Assembly (NCBI RefSeq): GCF_034422975.1
Contig: NZ_CP139873.1
Span: 1,178,001 to 1,242,000, forward strand
Direction of reading: 5' to 3'
DNA: 64,000 bases
Origin: Idiomarina sp. PL1-037
Lineage (GTDB): Bacteria > Pseudomonadota > Gammaproteobacteria > Enterobacterales > Alteromonadaceae
The translations under genes were made by a program, and so were the position numbers. Under the pieces are notes generated by a model, which saw nothing but the letters and a program-made list of their open reading frames with translations, had not been told where the DNA came from and did no database searches. Positions 52,671 to 61,915 of this stretch are shown piece by piece; position 1 is the stretch's first letter, and each line of letters opens with the position of its first letter.

Positions 52671-53701
52671 TAGCTTCCCTGTGTCTGTTGTTTTAATCGA
52701 TTTAATGCTTCATTAACTGCCGCAGACTGTTTTTGTTGGGCAATAATGGCCAACAGTAACGGGCGTATATCTGGCAGGGCAATAATGTCCTGGAATAACG
52801 CATCAAACAGCGAATTATCGAGCGCTGCTATGGCGTCTAAGTAGCGCAACAAATTTGGTTCTTCGCAAAGCACCGGCCATAAACGAGCAGCAATAACAAC
52901 GAGCTGATCGGCATTGGCATTTGGAACCAGTTTGTTTATTGCTTTTTGTACCCGAGGATGAGCTGAAGCGGAGGCCAGCGCGCGCAAACTGTCAGTGCAT
53001 AGTTGAGCATTACTGCTCTCGAGGTTCTGCAGAAGAGCGTCTCTTACCGGTGGAGTCAGGCTTTGTTGCTCAAGCGCAACGGCCAACGGCTGGCGTACAG
53101 CACTTGGGTAATGAGAAAAATGCGTTGCTATGGCTTTGCTCAGTTCCGGCAGTTGCTCTAACCGGGCTGCGCAGTCGTGTAACCCTTGCAAGCCTACTTT
53201 TTGCCAATCTATACCGCTTTCAGGTTGCCTCAAATACGCTTCCGCCGTTTCAAAATGTATGGACGGCGATAATTTTTGCTGGCGCTGAACCCGGGCATGC
53301 AAAGCCGCGCGCTGTTGCTCATTCGGCGTTAATAAATACGGGTTTTGTTGCAGCTGATTTTGCTGCTCCTCGGTCATTTCTCCGGTAATTTCGTGGCCTA
53401 ATGAATTAACCACATACTCCAGGTATTGATTACGCGCGGCTATATTTAAAAGACCCCGCTCGTCCAGCGGAAATTGCAGAAACCAAATAAAAGGCTGTTG
53501 GTCACGTTGTTTATGCTGGAACAGTATTGCCAATTGAGCCTGCCGCGCTATGGGGTAGGGGTATGGACGTTGCTGTTGCTCAATGGCTGCAAACTCTTCT
53601 TGAGACAGCTCTGTCAGGCATCTGCCTATATCAAAAATTTTGTATTCGGCTTGGCCGGCTTGCAAAAACTCACCCAAGGTAGTTATGGTCGGTGCTGACA
53701 C
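52670..53701 (-). CDS. DUF3549 family protein
   Basis: 343-residue cytoplasmic protein. TTLGEFLQAGQAEYKIFDIGRCL, PIARQAQLAILFQHK, FIWFLQFPLDERGLLNIAARNQYLEYVVNSLG are hallmarks of DUF3549. The C-terminal half is an alpha-helical repeat-like region (HEAT-like periodicity from about 180, for example LRALASASAHPRVQKAI). Function unknown; no catalytic motif is evident. It is divergent from yqcC and overlaps the DUF3301 gene at its 3' end. Confidence 0.85.
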   Translation of the reverse strand: MSAPTITTLGEFLQAGQAEYKIFDIGRCLTELSQEEFAAIEQQQRPYPYPIARQAQLAILFQHKQRDQQPFIWFLQFPLDERGLLNIAARNQYLEYVVNSLGHEITGEMTEEQQNQLQQNPYLLTPNEQQRAALHARVQRQQKLSPSIHFETAEAYLRQPESGIDWQKVGLQGLHDCAARLEQLPELSKAIATHFSHYPSAVRQPLAVALEQQSLTPPVRDALLQNLESSNAQLCTDSLRALASASAHPRVQKAINKLVPNANADQLVVIAARLWPVLCEEPNLLRYLDAIAALDNSLFDALFQDIIALPDIRPLLLAIIAQQKQSAAVNEALNRLKQQTQGS

Positions 53702-53794
53702 AGGCGCTCCCTTTTTGCTTGAATTTTAAGGCGTATTAAATCACTATGGCGCCATTATATCGGTTTATACAATTATGTGGTAACGGAGTCTGAT

Positions 53795-54139
53795 ATGGAG
53801 CAATATCAGAAAGCCGCTCGATTGCTGGACAGAATAGAGCGTGAACTAAACAGTCTTGGCTTATGGCAGTCTCAGCACCCGCCGGTGCAGGCGTTGGAGA
53901 GTCAGCAGCCATTTGCTGTCGACACGCTGGAATTTCATCAGTGGTTGCAGTTTATTATGCTTCCCCGAATGTGGGCGTTAGTGGATAGCAAGCGCCCTTT
54001 GCCTGAGGGGATTGCCGTTAGCCCAATGGCTGCGCATATCTACCGCAGCGAGCTGGAACAATACGAACAACTCATTGCATTGATACGTGAATTTGATGTG
54101 TTGCTCAGCGGAACTGACCCCTTGCAGGAAGATGTCTGA
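53795..54139 (+). CDS. yqcC: YqcC family protein (DUF446)
   Basis: 114-residue helical protein with the DUF446 segments LLDRIERELNSLGLWQ, PFAVDTLEFHQWLQFIMLPRMWALVDS and GIAVSPMAAHIYRSEL. In E. coli yqcC lies directly before truC and the two overlap or nearly so, as here (two bases). ATG 53795 has GGAG six bases upstream, preferred over the GTG six codons earlier. Biochemical function unknown. Confidence 0.9.
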   Translation: MEQYQKAARLLDRIERELNSLGLWQSQHPPVQALESQQPFAVDTLEFHQWLQFIMLPRMWALVDSKRPLPEGIAVSPMAAHIYRSELEQYEQLIALIREFDVLLSGTDPLQEDV

Positions 54140-54141
54140 CA

Positions 54142-54852
54142 GTGAGTCAGTTAGACCTTGTTTACCTGGATAAGCATCTTGCCGTTATTAATAAGCCCAG
54201 CGGTTTATTGGTTCACAGAAGCCGTATAGCAAGCGGTGCCCGTGAGTTTGCAATGCAGATGCTGCGCAATCAACTTGGCTGCCACGTTTACCCTGTTCAT
54301 CGTCTAGATCGCCCGACATCCGGTTTGTTGGTTTTTGGCTTAAACAGCGATGTTGCCCGTACTATGACGGAGCAATTAATCGCGCGCGAAGTGAGAAAAA
54401 CTTACCATGCTGTGGTCAGAGGCTACGTATCAGAAAGCGGCACTATTGATTACGCCTTGAAAGAAGAATTGGATAAGCTTGCTGATAAAGACGCGGATCC
54501 GGATAAAGATAAGCAACCTGCGGTGACGCATTATCAGTGTTTAAAGCAGATTGAGCTGCCTTATAAAGTCAGCAAAAAACATGACACCACGCGTTACTCA
54601 CTGGTTCAGATGCAACCGGAAACGGGTCGCAAGCATCAATTACGCCGGCACATGGCACACATTCGGCATCCCATTGTCGGTGATACTAACCATGGTGACG
54701 GACGGCATAATAACTTTTTTCGCGAGCACTTTAATTGCCACCGTTTACTGCTGGCAGCGACAGGGTTGAGTTTTAAACACCCGGTCAGTGGTGAATCTGT
54801 AAACCTGGAAATACCACTGCCGGATGAGTTTCACCAGCCATTTCTTAAGTAA
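54142..54852 (+). CDS. truC: tRNA pseudouridine(65) synthase TruC
   Basis: Makes pseudouridine 65 in tRNA-Ile and tRNA-Asp. RluA-type synthase with catalytic Asp in VHRLDRPTSGLLVFG (about 53-67), TRYSLVQMQPETGRKHQLRRHMA, and a C-terminal FKHPVSGESVNLEIPLPDEF. GTG start two bases after the yqcC stop. 236 residues, a little shorter than the E. coli enzyme but complete. It ends four bases before convergent dapD. Confidence 0.93.
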   Translation: MSQLDLVYLDKHLAVINKPSGLLVHRSRIASGAREFAMQMLRNQLGCHVYPVHRLDRPTSGLLVFGLNSDVARTMTEQLIAREVRKTYHAVVRGYVSESGTIDYALKEELDKLADKDADPDKDKQPAVTHYQCLKQIELPYKVSKKHDTTRYSLVQMQPETGRKHQLRRHMAHIRHPIVGDTNHGDGRHNNFFREHFNCHRLLLAATGLSFKHPVSGESVNLEIPLPDEFHQPFLK

Positions 54853-54855
54853 ACG

Positions 54856-55680
54856 TTATTCCGCGCTGCGTAGCAGGGCATTGATACCCACTTTGGCACG
54901 AGTTTTCGCATCAACCCGTTTGACAATGATAGCAGCGTAAAGGCTGTGAGTGCCACTTGCGGAAGGCAGCGAGCCGGGCACAACAACGGAACCCGAAGGG
55001 ACGCGACCATACAGAATTCGGTCGTTTTCCCGGTCATAAATGCGAGTGCTCTGGCCAATATAAACGCCCATGGAAATTACCGCACCTTCTTCGACAATAA
55101 CGCCTTCAACGATCTCAGAGCGCGCACCAATGAAGCAGTTATCTTCAATAATCGTTGGGTTAGCCTGCAATGGTTCTAAAACCCCACCGATACCAACACC
55201 GCCGGACAAGTGAACATTTTTTCCAATTTGCGCACAGGAACCAACGGTAGCCCAGGTATCCACCATAGTGCCTTCACCAACGTAAGCACCAATATTAACG
55301 TACGATGGCATTACGACAACGTTACGGCCGATAAAGGCACCTTTACGAACCATAGCGGGTGGTACAACGCGCATGCCCTCAGCACGGAAACGGGCACTGT
55401 CGTAGTCGGCAAATTTGGCCGGCACTTTGTCCCAGAAACGGGTTTCTCCGCCTTCAATCAGGTCGTTGTCGTTTAAGCGAAATGACAAAAGAACCGCTTT
55501 CTTAAGCCATTGATGAACAACCCATTCACCGGAAATTTTTTCGGCAACTCGTAACTCGCCGCGGTCAATTTCATCGATAACGTAACGCACAGCTTCGCGG
55601 AGGTCGTCGTTTTCGGTTCGGGCATTGATTTGATCACGTTGTTCAAATGCATCAATGATGCGCTGTTTTATGTTTTCCAT
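54856..55680 (-). CDS. dapD: Tetrahydrodipicolinate N-succinyltransferase
   Basis: Uses succinyl-CoA to acylate tetrahydrodipicolinate in lysine and diaminopimelate synthesis. The N-terminal helical domain (about 1-95) is followed by a left-handed beta-helix with hexapeptide repeats (about 105-230: IGRNVVVMPSYVNIGAYVGEGTM, GSCAQIGKNVHLSGGVGIGG). 274 residues, as in E. coli. It is last in map-glnD-dapD, nine bases after glnD, the same arrangement opposite rpsB as in E. coli. Confidence 0.97.
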   Translation of the reverse strand: MENIKQRIIDAFEQRDQINARTENDDLREAVRYVIDEIDRGELRVAEKISGEWVVHQWLKKAVLLSFRLNDNDLIEGGETRFWDKVPAKFADYDSARFRAEGMRVVPPAMVRKGAFIGRNVVVMPSYVNIGAYVGEGTMVDTWATVGSCAQIGKNVHLSGGVGIGGVLEPLQANPTIIEDNCFIGARSEIVEGVIVEEGAVISMGVYIGQSTRIYDRENDRILYGRVPSGSVVVPGSLPSASGTHSLYAAIIVKRVDAKTRAKVGINALLRSAE

Positions 55681-55689
55681 GATAAGAAT

Positions 55690-58329
55690 TTAAAACTCCA
55701 GGTCTTTGATAATTTTTGCTTTCAATGTTTTTTTTTGCTTGTCGCTAAGAGCGGTTTGCTGCTCGGTAGTGACAATAAATAAGTCTTCTGCCTGCTCGCC
55801 TATGGTGGTGATTTTCGCCGCCAGCAGGATAACGTTCTGTTGCTGCAAAATAGCGGCAAGCTTAGCAATAAGCCCCGGCCTGTCCAGTGTTACCAGTTCG
55901 AAGGTAGTGCGGCCGTGATGTTTACTGGGTATAAAAGTGACCTCAGTTGCCACCGAAAAGTTCTTCATGCGACGCGATAAAGGCCGTTTCGTGCTGGGAA
56001 CGGGTATCCGTTTGTGCAGGACATCCAGCAACTGTTGTTTTACCTCTTCAATACGATGAGGCTCTGTTAACGGTTTGCCGTCTCGTTGCAATACGACAAA
56101 GGTATCCATAACAAAGCCGTCACGGGTAGCCAGAATTTGTGCATCCAGAATGTTGAGTTGCTGGCTGTCCAGAACGCCCGCAACCGAGGCAAACAAATGC
56201 CCCTCTTCGTGATGGTAAATAAACAACTCAGTTGTGCCGTAGTTGTTTTCGTCTCCAATGAGGATGAGCGGCAGTTGCTCGCTTGGCAGGTTCAGAATAT
56301 GCTGTGAATGCCAGCTGATTTGCTCTGCCGTATGGCGGAAAAAATAATCCGCAGTAAAGCGCCCCCATAATGCCAGAATTTCCGCTTTTTCGAAGCCTGC
56401 GCTTAACAGTAAGGCCATTGCACTGGCTTTATTTTCATTAATTCTTTGGCGAATATCCAGGGTAGGCTTATTACTGTCCTGTGCCAGCAAGTAGGAGGTG
56501 GCGTTATAAAGCTCTTCCAGTAACGTTGCTTTCCAGTTGTTCCAAAGTGACTGGTTCGTTGCCCGAATATCTGCCACCGTAAGACAATAAAGGAAGTCTA
56601 GTCGCTCAAGCGTTGAAACTTGATTAGCAAATTCCTGGATGACTTCCGGGTCATGAATGTCCCGCTTTTGCGCGGTAACCGACATGGTTAAATGGTGCCG
56701 CACCAGCCAGGCCACTAGCTCTGCGTCTTCTTCACTGTAACCGTGTTGGTGGCAAAAGTTACGCGCATCCATTTCGCCGAGCTCTGAGTGATCGCCGCCG
56801 CGACCTTTAGCTATGTCATGGAATATACCCGCCAAATACAAGCAATAGCGGCGATCCATTTTCGCAACCAGCTTTTCGCACAGCGGAAACTGATCCTGAT
56901 AATCGTCGTCGCTAAAGCGGTACAAGTTTCTTACTAAGCGAAAGGTGTGTTCATCTACTGTGTAGGCGTGAAAAAGGTCAAACTGCATTTGTCCGACAAT
57001 TTGTTGCCACTGTGACAAGTAGCTTGCCAGCACACTGTGGTGATGCATTAGTGCAAAAGACAAGCCACAACCTCTGGGATGCTGAATCAACTGATTGAAT
57101 AGGTCACGGCATTCCGGGTCATGGCTGAGTGGCTCACTTAGTTGAGCTCGGGCATTTCTGAGTAAACGTATGGTGTTCGAGTGTATGCCCTGTATTTGCG
57201 GATGTTCCGCAATGCAGACAAAAGCGCGGATAATATTGCAGTGACTATCGAATACATTATCATGCCGAGCCGTTAACAGTTTATTCGCAACGGCAAAGTT
57301 ATCGTTAATATTTTCAGCGTGTTGTAAGTCCTGCGTTCCTAATATTGCCTGATGAAAAAACTGCAGAAGCATTTGATTAAGCTCGCTTACGCGTAAAACC
57401 ACTTTAAAGTAATCTTTCATCATGGTTTCAACGGAGGCTTTACCGTCATTACCGTAGCCCAGGCGAACAGCAACGCCTGGCTGAAAATCAAAGAGTAAGC
57501 GGTCTTCGCGTTTACCTGCCTCTAAATGAAGCGCAAAGCGTATGCGCCATAGCCAGTTCATGCAGTCACGCAGCTCAACGAATTCATCGGCTGTCATATA
57601 ACCGTATTCAACCAGGTTTTCATCCGAGTGAGTACGGAAATGACGTTTAGCAATCCAGCCTACGGTCTGAATATCACGTAGCCCACCGGGACTCGATTTA
57701 ATGTTCGGTTCCAGGTTATAAGACGTGCTGTGGTATTGTTGGTGGCGCTGCTTTTGTTCATCAAGTTTGGCTTGATAGAAATCCCGGCTTGACCAGGGAA
57801 AGTCATTTAACAACTGTTGATGAAACTCATTGTAAAGCGACTCAGATCCTGAAAGGTAGCGACTTTCAATAAGGTTTGTGGCTATTGTGATATCCTTTTC
57901 TGACTGAGCGAAGCAGTCTTCGATAGTACGTACCGAATGGCCGATATCCAGGTGTAGGTCCCATAAAAAGGTAATGAACTGCCCGAGCTTTTCAGACAAC
58001 TTAGCTTCGGCTTCAGCATTTTCCGGACCCACTAAAATGAGCAGGTCGATATCTGACCCGGGGTGCAGAGTTTCACGACCATAGCCACCCACAGCTAAGA
58101 TAGTTGCCGGCTCGTTCTCTAGTTGAAATTGCTGCCACAACTGGCTAATTAACTGGTCAAAGAAGGTTGCGCGGTGATGAATCAGCTCATCGATATCCGC
58201 GGTGACAAAACGTGCTGCAGACCAGTTCTGGTAACTTTCCAGAAGCGCTTTGTAGTCTTTTAGGCAAGGTTGCAGGGTTCGGTCAGGCCAGCGCCAGTGA
58301 AAGTCTTTATCTTGTTGAACGTTAGCCAT
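55690..58329 (-). CDS. glnD: Bifunctional uridylyltransferase/uridylyl-removing enzyme GlnD
   Basis: Senses glutamine and uridylylates or de-uridylylates PII proteins. N-terminal nucleotidyltransferase domain: GGYGRETLHPGSDIDLLILV with the GSD-D catalytic set near 85-100. The HD domain has FHDIAKGRGGDHSELG (near 500), and two C-terminal ACT domains end with RPGLIAKLAAILQQQNV. ATG 58329 gives the usual MANVQQ-type start; the TTG five codons upstream is unlikely. About 879 residues, near the E. coli 890. Cotranscription with map and dapD is likely. Confidence 0.96.
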   Translation of the reverse strand: MANVQQDKDFHWRWPDRTLQPCLKDYKALLESYQNWSAARFVTADIDELIHHRATFFDQLISQLWQQFQLENEPATILAVGGYGRETLHPGSDIDLLILVGPENAEAEAKLSEKLGQFITFLWDLHLDIGHSVRTIEDCFAQSEKDITIATNLIESRYLSGSESLYNEFHQQLLNDFPWSSRDFYQAKLDEQKQRHQQYHSTSYNLEPNIKSSPGGLRDIQTVGWIAKRHFRTHSDENLVEYGYMTADEFVELRDCMNWLWRIRFALHLEAGKREDRLLFDFQPGVAVRLGYGNDGKASVETMMKDYFKVVLRVSELNQMLLQFFHQAILGTQDLQHAENINDNFAVANKLLTARHDNVFDSHCNIIRAFVCIAEHPQIQGIHSNTIRLLRNARAQLSEPLSHDPECRDLFNQLIQHPRGCGLSFALMHHHSVLASYLSQWQQIVGQMQFDLFHAYTVDEHTFRLVRNLYRFSDDDYQDQFPLCEKLVAKMDRRYCLYLAGIFHDIAKGRGGDHSELGEMDARNFCHQHGYSEEDAELVAWLVRHHLTMSVTAQKRDIHDPEVIQEFANQVSTLERLDFLYCLTVADIRATNQSLWNNWKATLLEELYNATSYLLAQDSNKPTLDIRQRINENKASAMALLLSAGFEKAEILALWGRFTADYFFRHTAEQISWHSQHILNLPSEQLPLILIGDENNYGTTELFIYHHEEGHLFASVAGVLDSQQLNILDAQILATRDGFVMDTFVVLQRDGKPLTEPHRIEEVKQQLLDVLHKRIPVPSTKRPLSRRMKNFSVATEVTFIPSKHHGRTTFELVTLDRPGLIAKLAAILQQQNVILLAAKITTIGEQAEDLFIVTTEQQTALSDKQKKTLKAKIIKDLEF

Positions 58330-58349
58330 AGGCTCCCCCTGCAAATGCG

Positions 58350-59138
58350 TTAGCTGTGCTCGATAACTCGCGCTAAGTCGGGCTCATCACTGCGCAGTGT
58401 CAGTACTTCAACACCGTTATCGGTAACCAATAATGTATGTTCCCACTGTGCACTTAAGCTGCGGTCTTTAGTCAGTACGGTCCAGCCGTCTTTCATCAGT
58501 TTTGTATGGCGCTTACCTACATTGACCATAGGTTCAATAGTGAAGCACATACCGGCTTTTAGCTCTTCGCCTGTACCTGCCTCACCGTAATGCAGAATTT
58601 GAGGGTCTTCATGGAAGACAGAACCAATACCGTGACCACAGTATTCTCTGACAATTGAGTAGCCATGGCCTTCGGCATGCTTTTGAATAACTTCAGCAAA
58701 GTCACCCAGCTTGATACCCGGCTTAACCATTTCTATGGCTTTATAAAGCGACTCCTGAGTTACCTTAATTAACCGCTCGGCCATTATTGAAGGTTTACCA
58801 ACAATAAACATTTTCGAGGTGTCGCCATGGTAACCATCCAGTTTAACGGTAACGTCAATGTTCATGATATCGCCGTCTTTCAGTTTTTTCGGGCCGGGAA
58901 TACCATGACAGACACAATGGTTTACCGAAGTACATACCGATTTAGGGAAGCCGTGATAGTTTAATGGTGCTGGATAAGCGTTATGATCCGTGATGTACTT
59001 ATGGCATATATCATCCAGTTCTTCCGTTGTTACGCCAGGCTTGACGTAATCACCAATCATTTCAAGCACACTGGCGGCGAGCTTGCCCGCGGCGCGCATT
59101 TTTTCGATTTCTTCGGGTGTCTTAATTGAGATGGTCAT
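58350..59138 (-). CDS. map: Methionine aminopeptidase type I
   Basis: Removes the initiator methionine from nascent proteins. A pita-bread fold with cobalt/iron ligands: DGDIMNIDVTVKLDGYHGDTS (Asp pair), GYSIVREYCGHGIGSVFHEDP (His), CFTIEPMVNVG (Glu) and QWEHTLLVTDNG. ATG 59138 follows AGGAAGAG; the longer frame upstream is not conserved. 262 residues against 264 in E. coli. Divergent from rpsB. Confidence 0.97.
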   Translation of the reverse strand: MTISIKTPEEIEKMRAAGKLAASVLEMIGDYVKPGVTTEELDDICHKYITDHNAYPAPLNYHGFPKSVCTSVNHCVCHGIPGPKKLKDGDIMNIDVTVKLDGYHGDTSKMFIVGKPSIMAERLIKVTQESLYKAIEMVKPGIKLGDFAEVIQKHAEGHGYSIVREYCGHGIGSVFHEDPQILHYGEAGTGEELKAGMCFTIEPMVNVGKRHTKLMKDGWTVLTKDRSLSAQWEHTLLVTDNGVEVLTLRSDEPDLARVIEHS

Positions 59139-59243
59139 TCTCTTCCTGTCCATGACTGCTGGAAAAGCCGACAGTTTAACAGTGACTGATAAAATTCGCT
59201 ATCTTTGAGGTAGGCCAATGCAGAAGTTAGCGAAGGTTTTTTG

Positions 59244-59272
59244 TTGTGCAGGGCTCGGCTTTATGGTATAAA
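59244..59272 (+). promoter_or_regulatory. rpsB promoter
   Basis: TTGTGC (59244-59249), a 17-base spacer, and TATAAA (59267-59272), with a GC-rich CGCACGC after it, a discriminator-like start region suited to stringent control. The predicted start near 59279 leaves a leader of about 145 bases before rpsB. Confidence 0.7.
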
Positions 59273-59278
59273 ACGCAC

Positions 59279-59423
59279 GCTTTTTTGGCCTTATGCCAAC
59301 TAAGTACACTTGTATGTAAATTATAATCCACACATACATCGACACATAAGGCGGGGTGCTTGTCTAAGAACAGGTCGGCTTATGGGATGTATGGAGGCTT
59401 AACCCCCTAAAAAGGAAAATATT
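59279..59423 (+). promoter_or_regulatory. rpsB leader, probable S2 autoregulatory mRNA element
   Basis: The long untranslated leader between the promoter and rpsB contains GGGGT (59353-59357) complementary to ACCCC (59402-59406), close to the AGGA Shine-Dalgarno at 59413. Gammaproteobacterial rpsB-tsf mRNAs have a conserved leader where S2 represses its own translation; position and pairing fit this, but the structure is by eye. Confidence 0.6.
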
Positions 59424-60152
59424 ATGGCTAACGTGTCAATGCGTGACATGCTGAAAGCGGGTGTCCATTTCGGTCACCAAACTCGTTTCTGGAACCCAAA
59501 AATGAAACCTTACATTTTTGGTGCTCGTAACAAAATTCATATCATTAACCTCGAAAAAACTGTGCCTATGTTCAACGACGCGTTGAGCTACATGCAGCAC
59601 GTTGCTTCTAACAAAGGTAAAATCCTGTTTGTTGGTACCAAGCGCGCAGCAGCTGAAGCGGTTAAAGAAGCAGCCATTAACTGTGGTCAGTACTATGTAA
59701 ACCACCGTTGGTTAGGCGGCATGTTGACTAACTGGAAAACAGTTCGTCAATCAATCAAGCGTTTAAAAGACCTTGAAACAATGAGCCAGGACGGTACTTT
59801 CGAGAAACTGACCAAGAAAGAAGCTTTGGTTAATACTCGTGAAATGGAAAAGCTGGAAAAAGGCTTAGGCGGTATCAAAAACATGGGCGGCTTACCTGAC
59901 GTTCTGTTTGTTATCGACGCTGATCACGAACACATTTCTATTAAAGAAGCAAATAACCTGGGCATTCCAGTTGTTTCTGTTGTGGATACAAATTCTAACC
60001 CTGACGGTGTGGATTACATTGTTCCAGGTAACGATGACGCAATCCGTGCTGTTCAATTATACTTGAACACTGCTGCTGAAGCGGTAAAAGAAGCACGTAC
60101 AGCGCAAGTTGAAGCGAAAGACTCAGACGATTTCGTCGAAGCAACTGAATAA
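59424..60152 (+). CDS. rpsB: 30S ribosomal protein S2
   Basis: Ribosomal protein S2, needed for S1 docking on the 30S subunit. VSMRDMLKAGVHFGHQTRFWNPKMKPYIFGARN at the N-terminus, NHRWLGGMLTNWKTVRQSI and GIPVVSVVDTNSNPDGVDYIVPGNDDA are unmistakable. 242 residues, as in E. coli. It is the first gene of rpsB-tsf, with a short polar C-terminal tail. Confidence 0.98.
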   Translation: MANVSMRDMLKAGVHFGHQTRFWNPKMKPYIFGARNKIHIINLEKTVPMFNDALSYMQHVASNKGKILFVGTKRAAAEAVKEAAINCGQYYVNHRWLGGMLTNWKTVRQSIKRLKDLETMSQDGTFEKLTKKEALVNTREMEKLEKGLGGIKNMGGLPDVLFVIDADHEHISIKEANNLGIPVVSVVDTNSNPDGVDYIVPGNDDAIRAVQLYLNTAAEAVKEARTAQVEAKDSDDFVEATE

Positions 60153-60167
60153 TCGAGGAATAGAATC

Positions 60168-61046
60168 ATGGCTATTACAGCAGCTCTAGTTAAAGAACTG
60201 CGCGAGCGCACAGGCGCTGGCATGATGGACTGCAAAAAAGCACTGCAGGAAGTCGACGGTGATATGGAAGCGGCAATTGAACTGATGCGTAAAAGCGGTC
60301 AGGCAAAAGCAGCTAAGAAAGCAGGCCGTGTTGCGGCTGAAGGCGTTATCTTAGTTAAATCTGAAGGTAACCAGGCAACGTTGGTTGAACTGAACTGTGA
60401 AACCGACTTTGTTGCTCGCGATGACAGCTTCCTGGCATTCGGCGATAAAGTTATCAACGCAGCATTTGCTAACAAAGAAAATGACGTTGAAGTATTGAAA
60501 ACAACTGACATCGGTGGTCAGACTGTTGAGAAAACTCGTGAGGACTTAGTGGCTAAAATTGGTGAGAACATGAACGTGCGTCGTGTTCAAACTCTTGAAG
60601 CTGGTGACGTTGTAGCGACTTATACTCACGGTGCTCGTATCGGTGTTGCTGTCGCTTTAACTGGCGGTGACGAAGATTTGGCTCGCGACCTGTGCATGCA
60701 TGTTGCGGCAAGCAGCCCGCAATTCGTTAAGCCTGAAGACGTAGAAGCTGAAGTTGTTGAGAAAGAACGCGCGATTCAGGTTGATATCGCAATGCAAAGC
60801 GGTAAGCCGAAAGAAATTGCTGAAAAGATGGTTGAAGGCCGTATGCGTAAGTTTACCGGCGAAATCAGCCTGACAGGTCAGCCTTTCGTTAAAGATCCAT
60901 CAATGACTGTTGGTGAGTTACTGAAGAAAGCTGGTGCTGACGTAGTGACTTTCGTTCGCTTTGAAGTGGGTGAAGGTATTGAACGTAAAGAAGAAGATTT
61001 CGCTTCTGAAGTTCAGGCACAAGTGGCGGCAGCGAGTAAAGGCTAA
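60168..61046 (+). CDS. tsf: Elongation factor Ts
   Basis: Guanine nucleotide exchange factor for EF-Tu. The N-terminal UBA-like domain LVKELRERTGAGMMDCKKALQE and NCETDFVARDDSF signature (about 75-87), the core domain and C-terminal GEGIERKEEDFASEV are all present. 292 residues. It is 15 bases after rpsB and its end is followed by a strong terminator. Confidence 0.98.
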   Translation: MAITAALVKELRERTGAGMMDCKKALQEVDGDMEAAIELMRKSGQAKAAKKAGRVAAEGVILVKSEGNQATLVELNCETDFVARDDSFLAFGDKVINAAFANKENDVEVLKTTDIGGQTVEKTREDLVAKIGENMNVRRVQTLEAGDVVATYTHGARIGVAVALTGGDEDLARDLCMHVAASSPQFVKPEDVEAEVVEKERAIQVDIAMQSGKPKEIAEKMVEGRMRKFTGEISLTGQPFVKDPSMTVGELLKKAGADVVTFVRFEVGEGIERKEEDFASEVQAQVAAASKG

Positions 61047-61085
61047 TAGCGTGGTCTCGACCAGCCCCATGAAATAGAAAATTAT

Positions 61086-61122
61086 AAACCGCGTCTTGAG
61101 CGTTCAGGACGCGGTTTTTTTT
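61086..61122 (+). terminator. Terminator after rpsB-tsf
   Basis: AAACCGCGTC (61086-61095) pairs with GACGCGGTTT (61108-61117) with an inner TGA/TCA extension, followed by a T-run. It separates rpsB-tsf from pyrH, which begins about 30 bases later. Confidence 0.92.
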
Positions 61123-61149
61123 AAACTAAAGGAAAGAGTAGAGGCAATG

Positions 61150-61884
61150 ATGAGCACCCATCCGAAACCCAGTTATCGACGCATATTGTTAAAACTCAGT
61201 GGTGAAGCTCTTATGGGAGATGAGCCATTTGGTATTGACGCCAAAGTACTTGATCGTATGGCGCAGGAAATTAAAGAATTAGTTGAACTTGGGGTTCAGG
61301 TAGGTTTAGTCATTGGGGGCGGTAACTTATTCCGCGGAGAAGGCTTAGCAAAAGCCGGTATGAATCGTGTTGTGGGCGACCACATGGGCATGTTGGCAAC
61401 CGTAATGAATGGTTTGGCTATGCGCGACGCTTTACACCGTGCTTTTGTTAACGCACGTTTAATGTCAGCTATTGAATTGACAGGAGTCTGTGACAGTTAC
61501 AACTGGGCAGAAGCCATCAGTTTGCTAAAATCAGGACGTGTGGTGATATTTTCTGCGGGAACCGGTAACCCGTTCTTTACTACTGACTCTGCCGCTTGCT
61601 TGCGCGGTATTGAAATTGAAGCCGAAGTCGTACTTAAGGGAACCAAGGTTGACGGAGTATATTCTGATGACCCGGTGAGTAACCCGGATGCGACTTTGTA
61701 TAAGCACATTAATTACGATGATATACTGGAAAAACAGTTAAAAGTAATGGATTTAGCGGCATTTACTCTGGCGCGTGATCACGCTCTGCCTATCCGGGTA
61801 TTTAATATGAATAAGCCGGGTGCCTTACGAGCCGTGATAATGGGTGAAGAAGAAGGTACACTGATTAGTAAGAACGCAGAGTAA
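61150..61884 (+). CDS. pyrH: UMP kinase
   Basis: Phosphorylates UMP to UDP. RRILLKLSGEALMG at residues 9-22 is the UMPK signature; VIGGGNLFRG and FSAGTGNPFFTTDSAACLRGIE are further family motifs, and the GVYSDDPVSNPDAT segment is typical. The second ATG of the ATGATG pair is chosen since it aligns with E. coli PyrH and has GAGG five bases before it; the extra N-terminal codons upstream are part of the tsf terminator region. 244 residues. Confidence 0.96.
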   Translation: MSTHPKPSYRRILLKLSGEALMGDEPFGIDAKVLDRMAQEIKELVELGVQVGLVIGGGNLFRGEGLAKAGMNRVVGDHMGMLATVMNGLAMRDALHRAFVNARLMSAIELTGVCDSYNWAEAISLLKSGRVVIFSAGTGNPFFTTDSAACLRGIEIEAEVVLKGTKVDGVYSDDPVSNPDATLYKHINYDDILEKQLKVMDLAAFTLARDHALPIRVFNMNKPGALRAVIMGEEEGTLISKNAE

Positions 61885-61915
61885 CTGCAGTTATTGAATA
61901 AAAGGGTATAAGACA

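Noticed and set aside
52921..53388. 155-codon plus-strand frame inside the DUF3549 gene
   Set aside because: Opposite a family-supported gene that has the overlapping DUF3301 partner; no ribosome-binding site.
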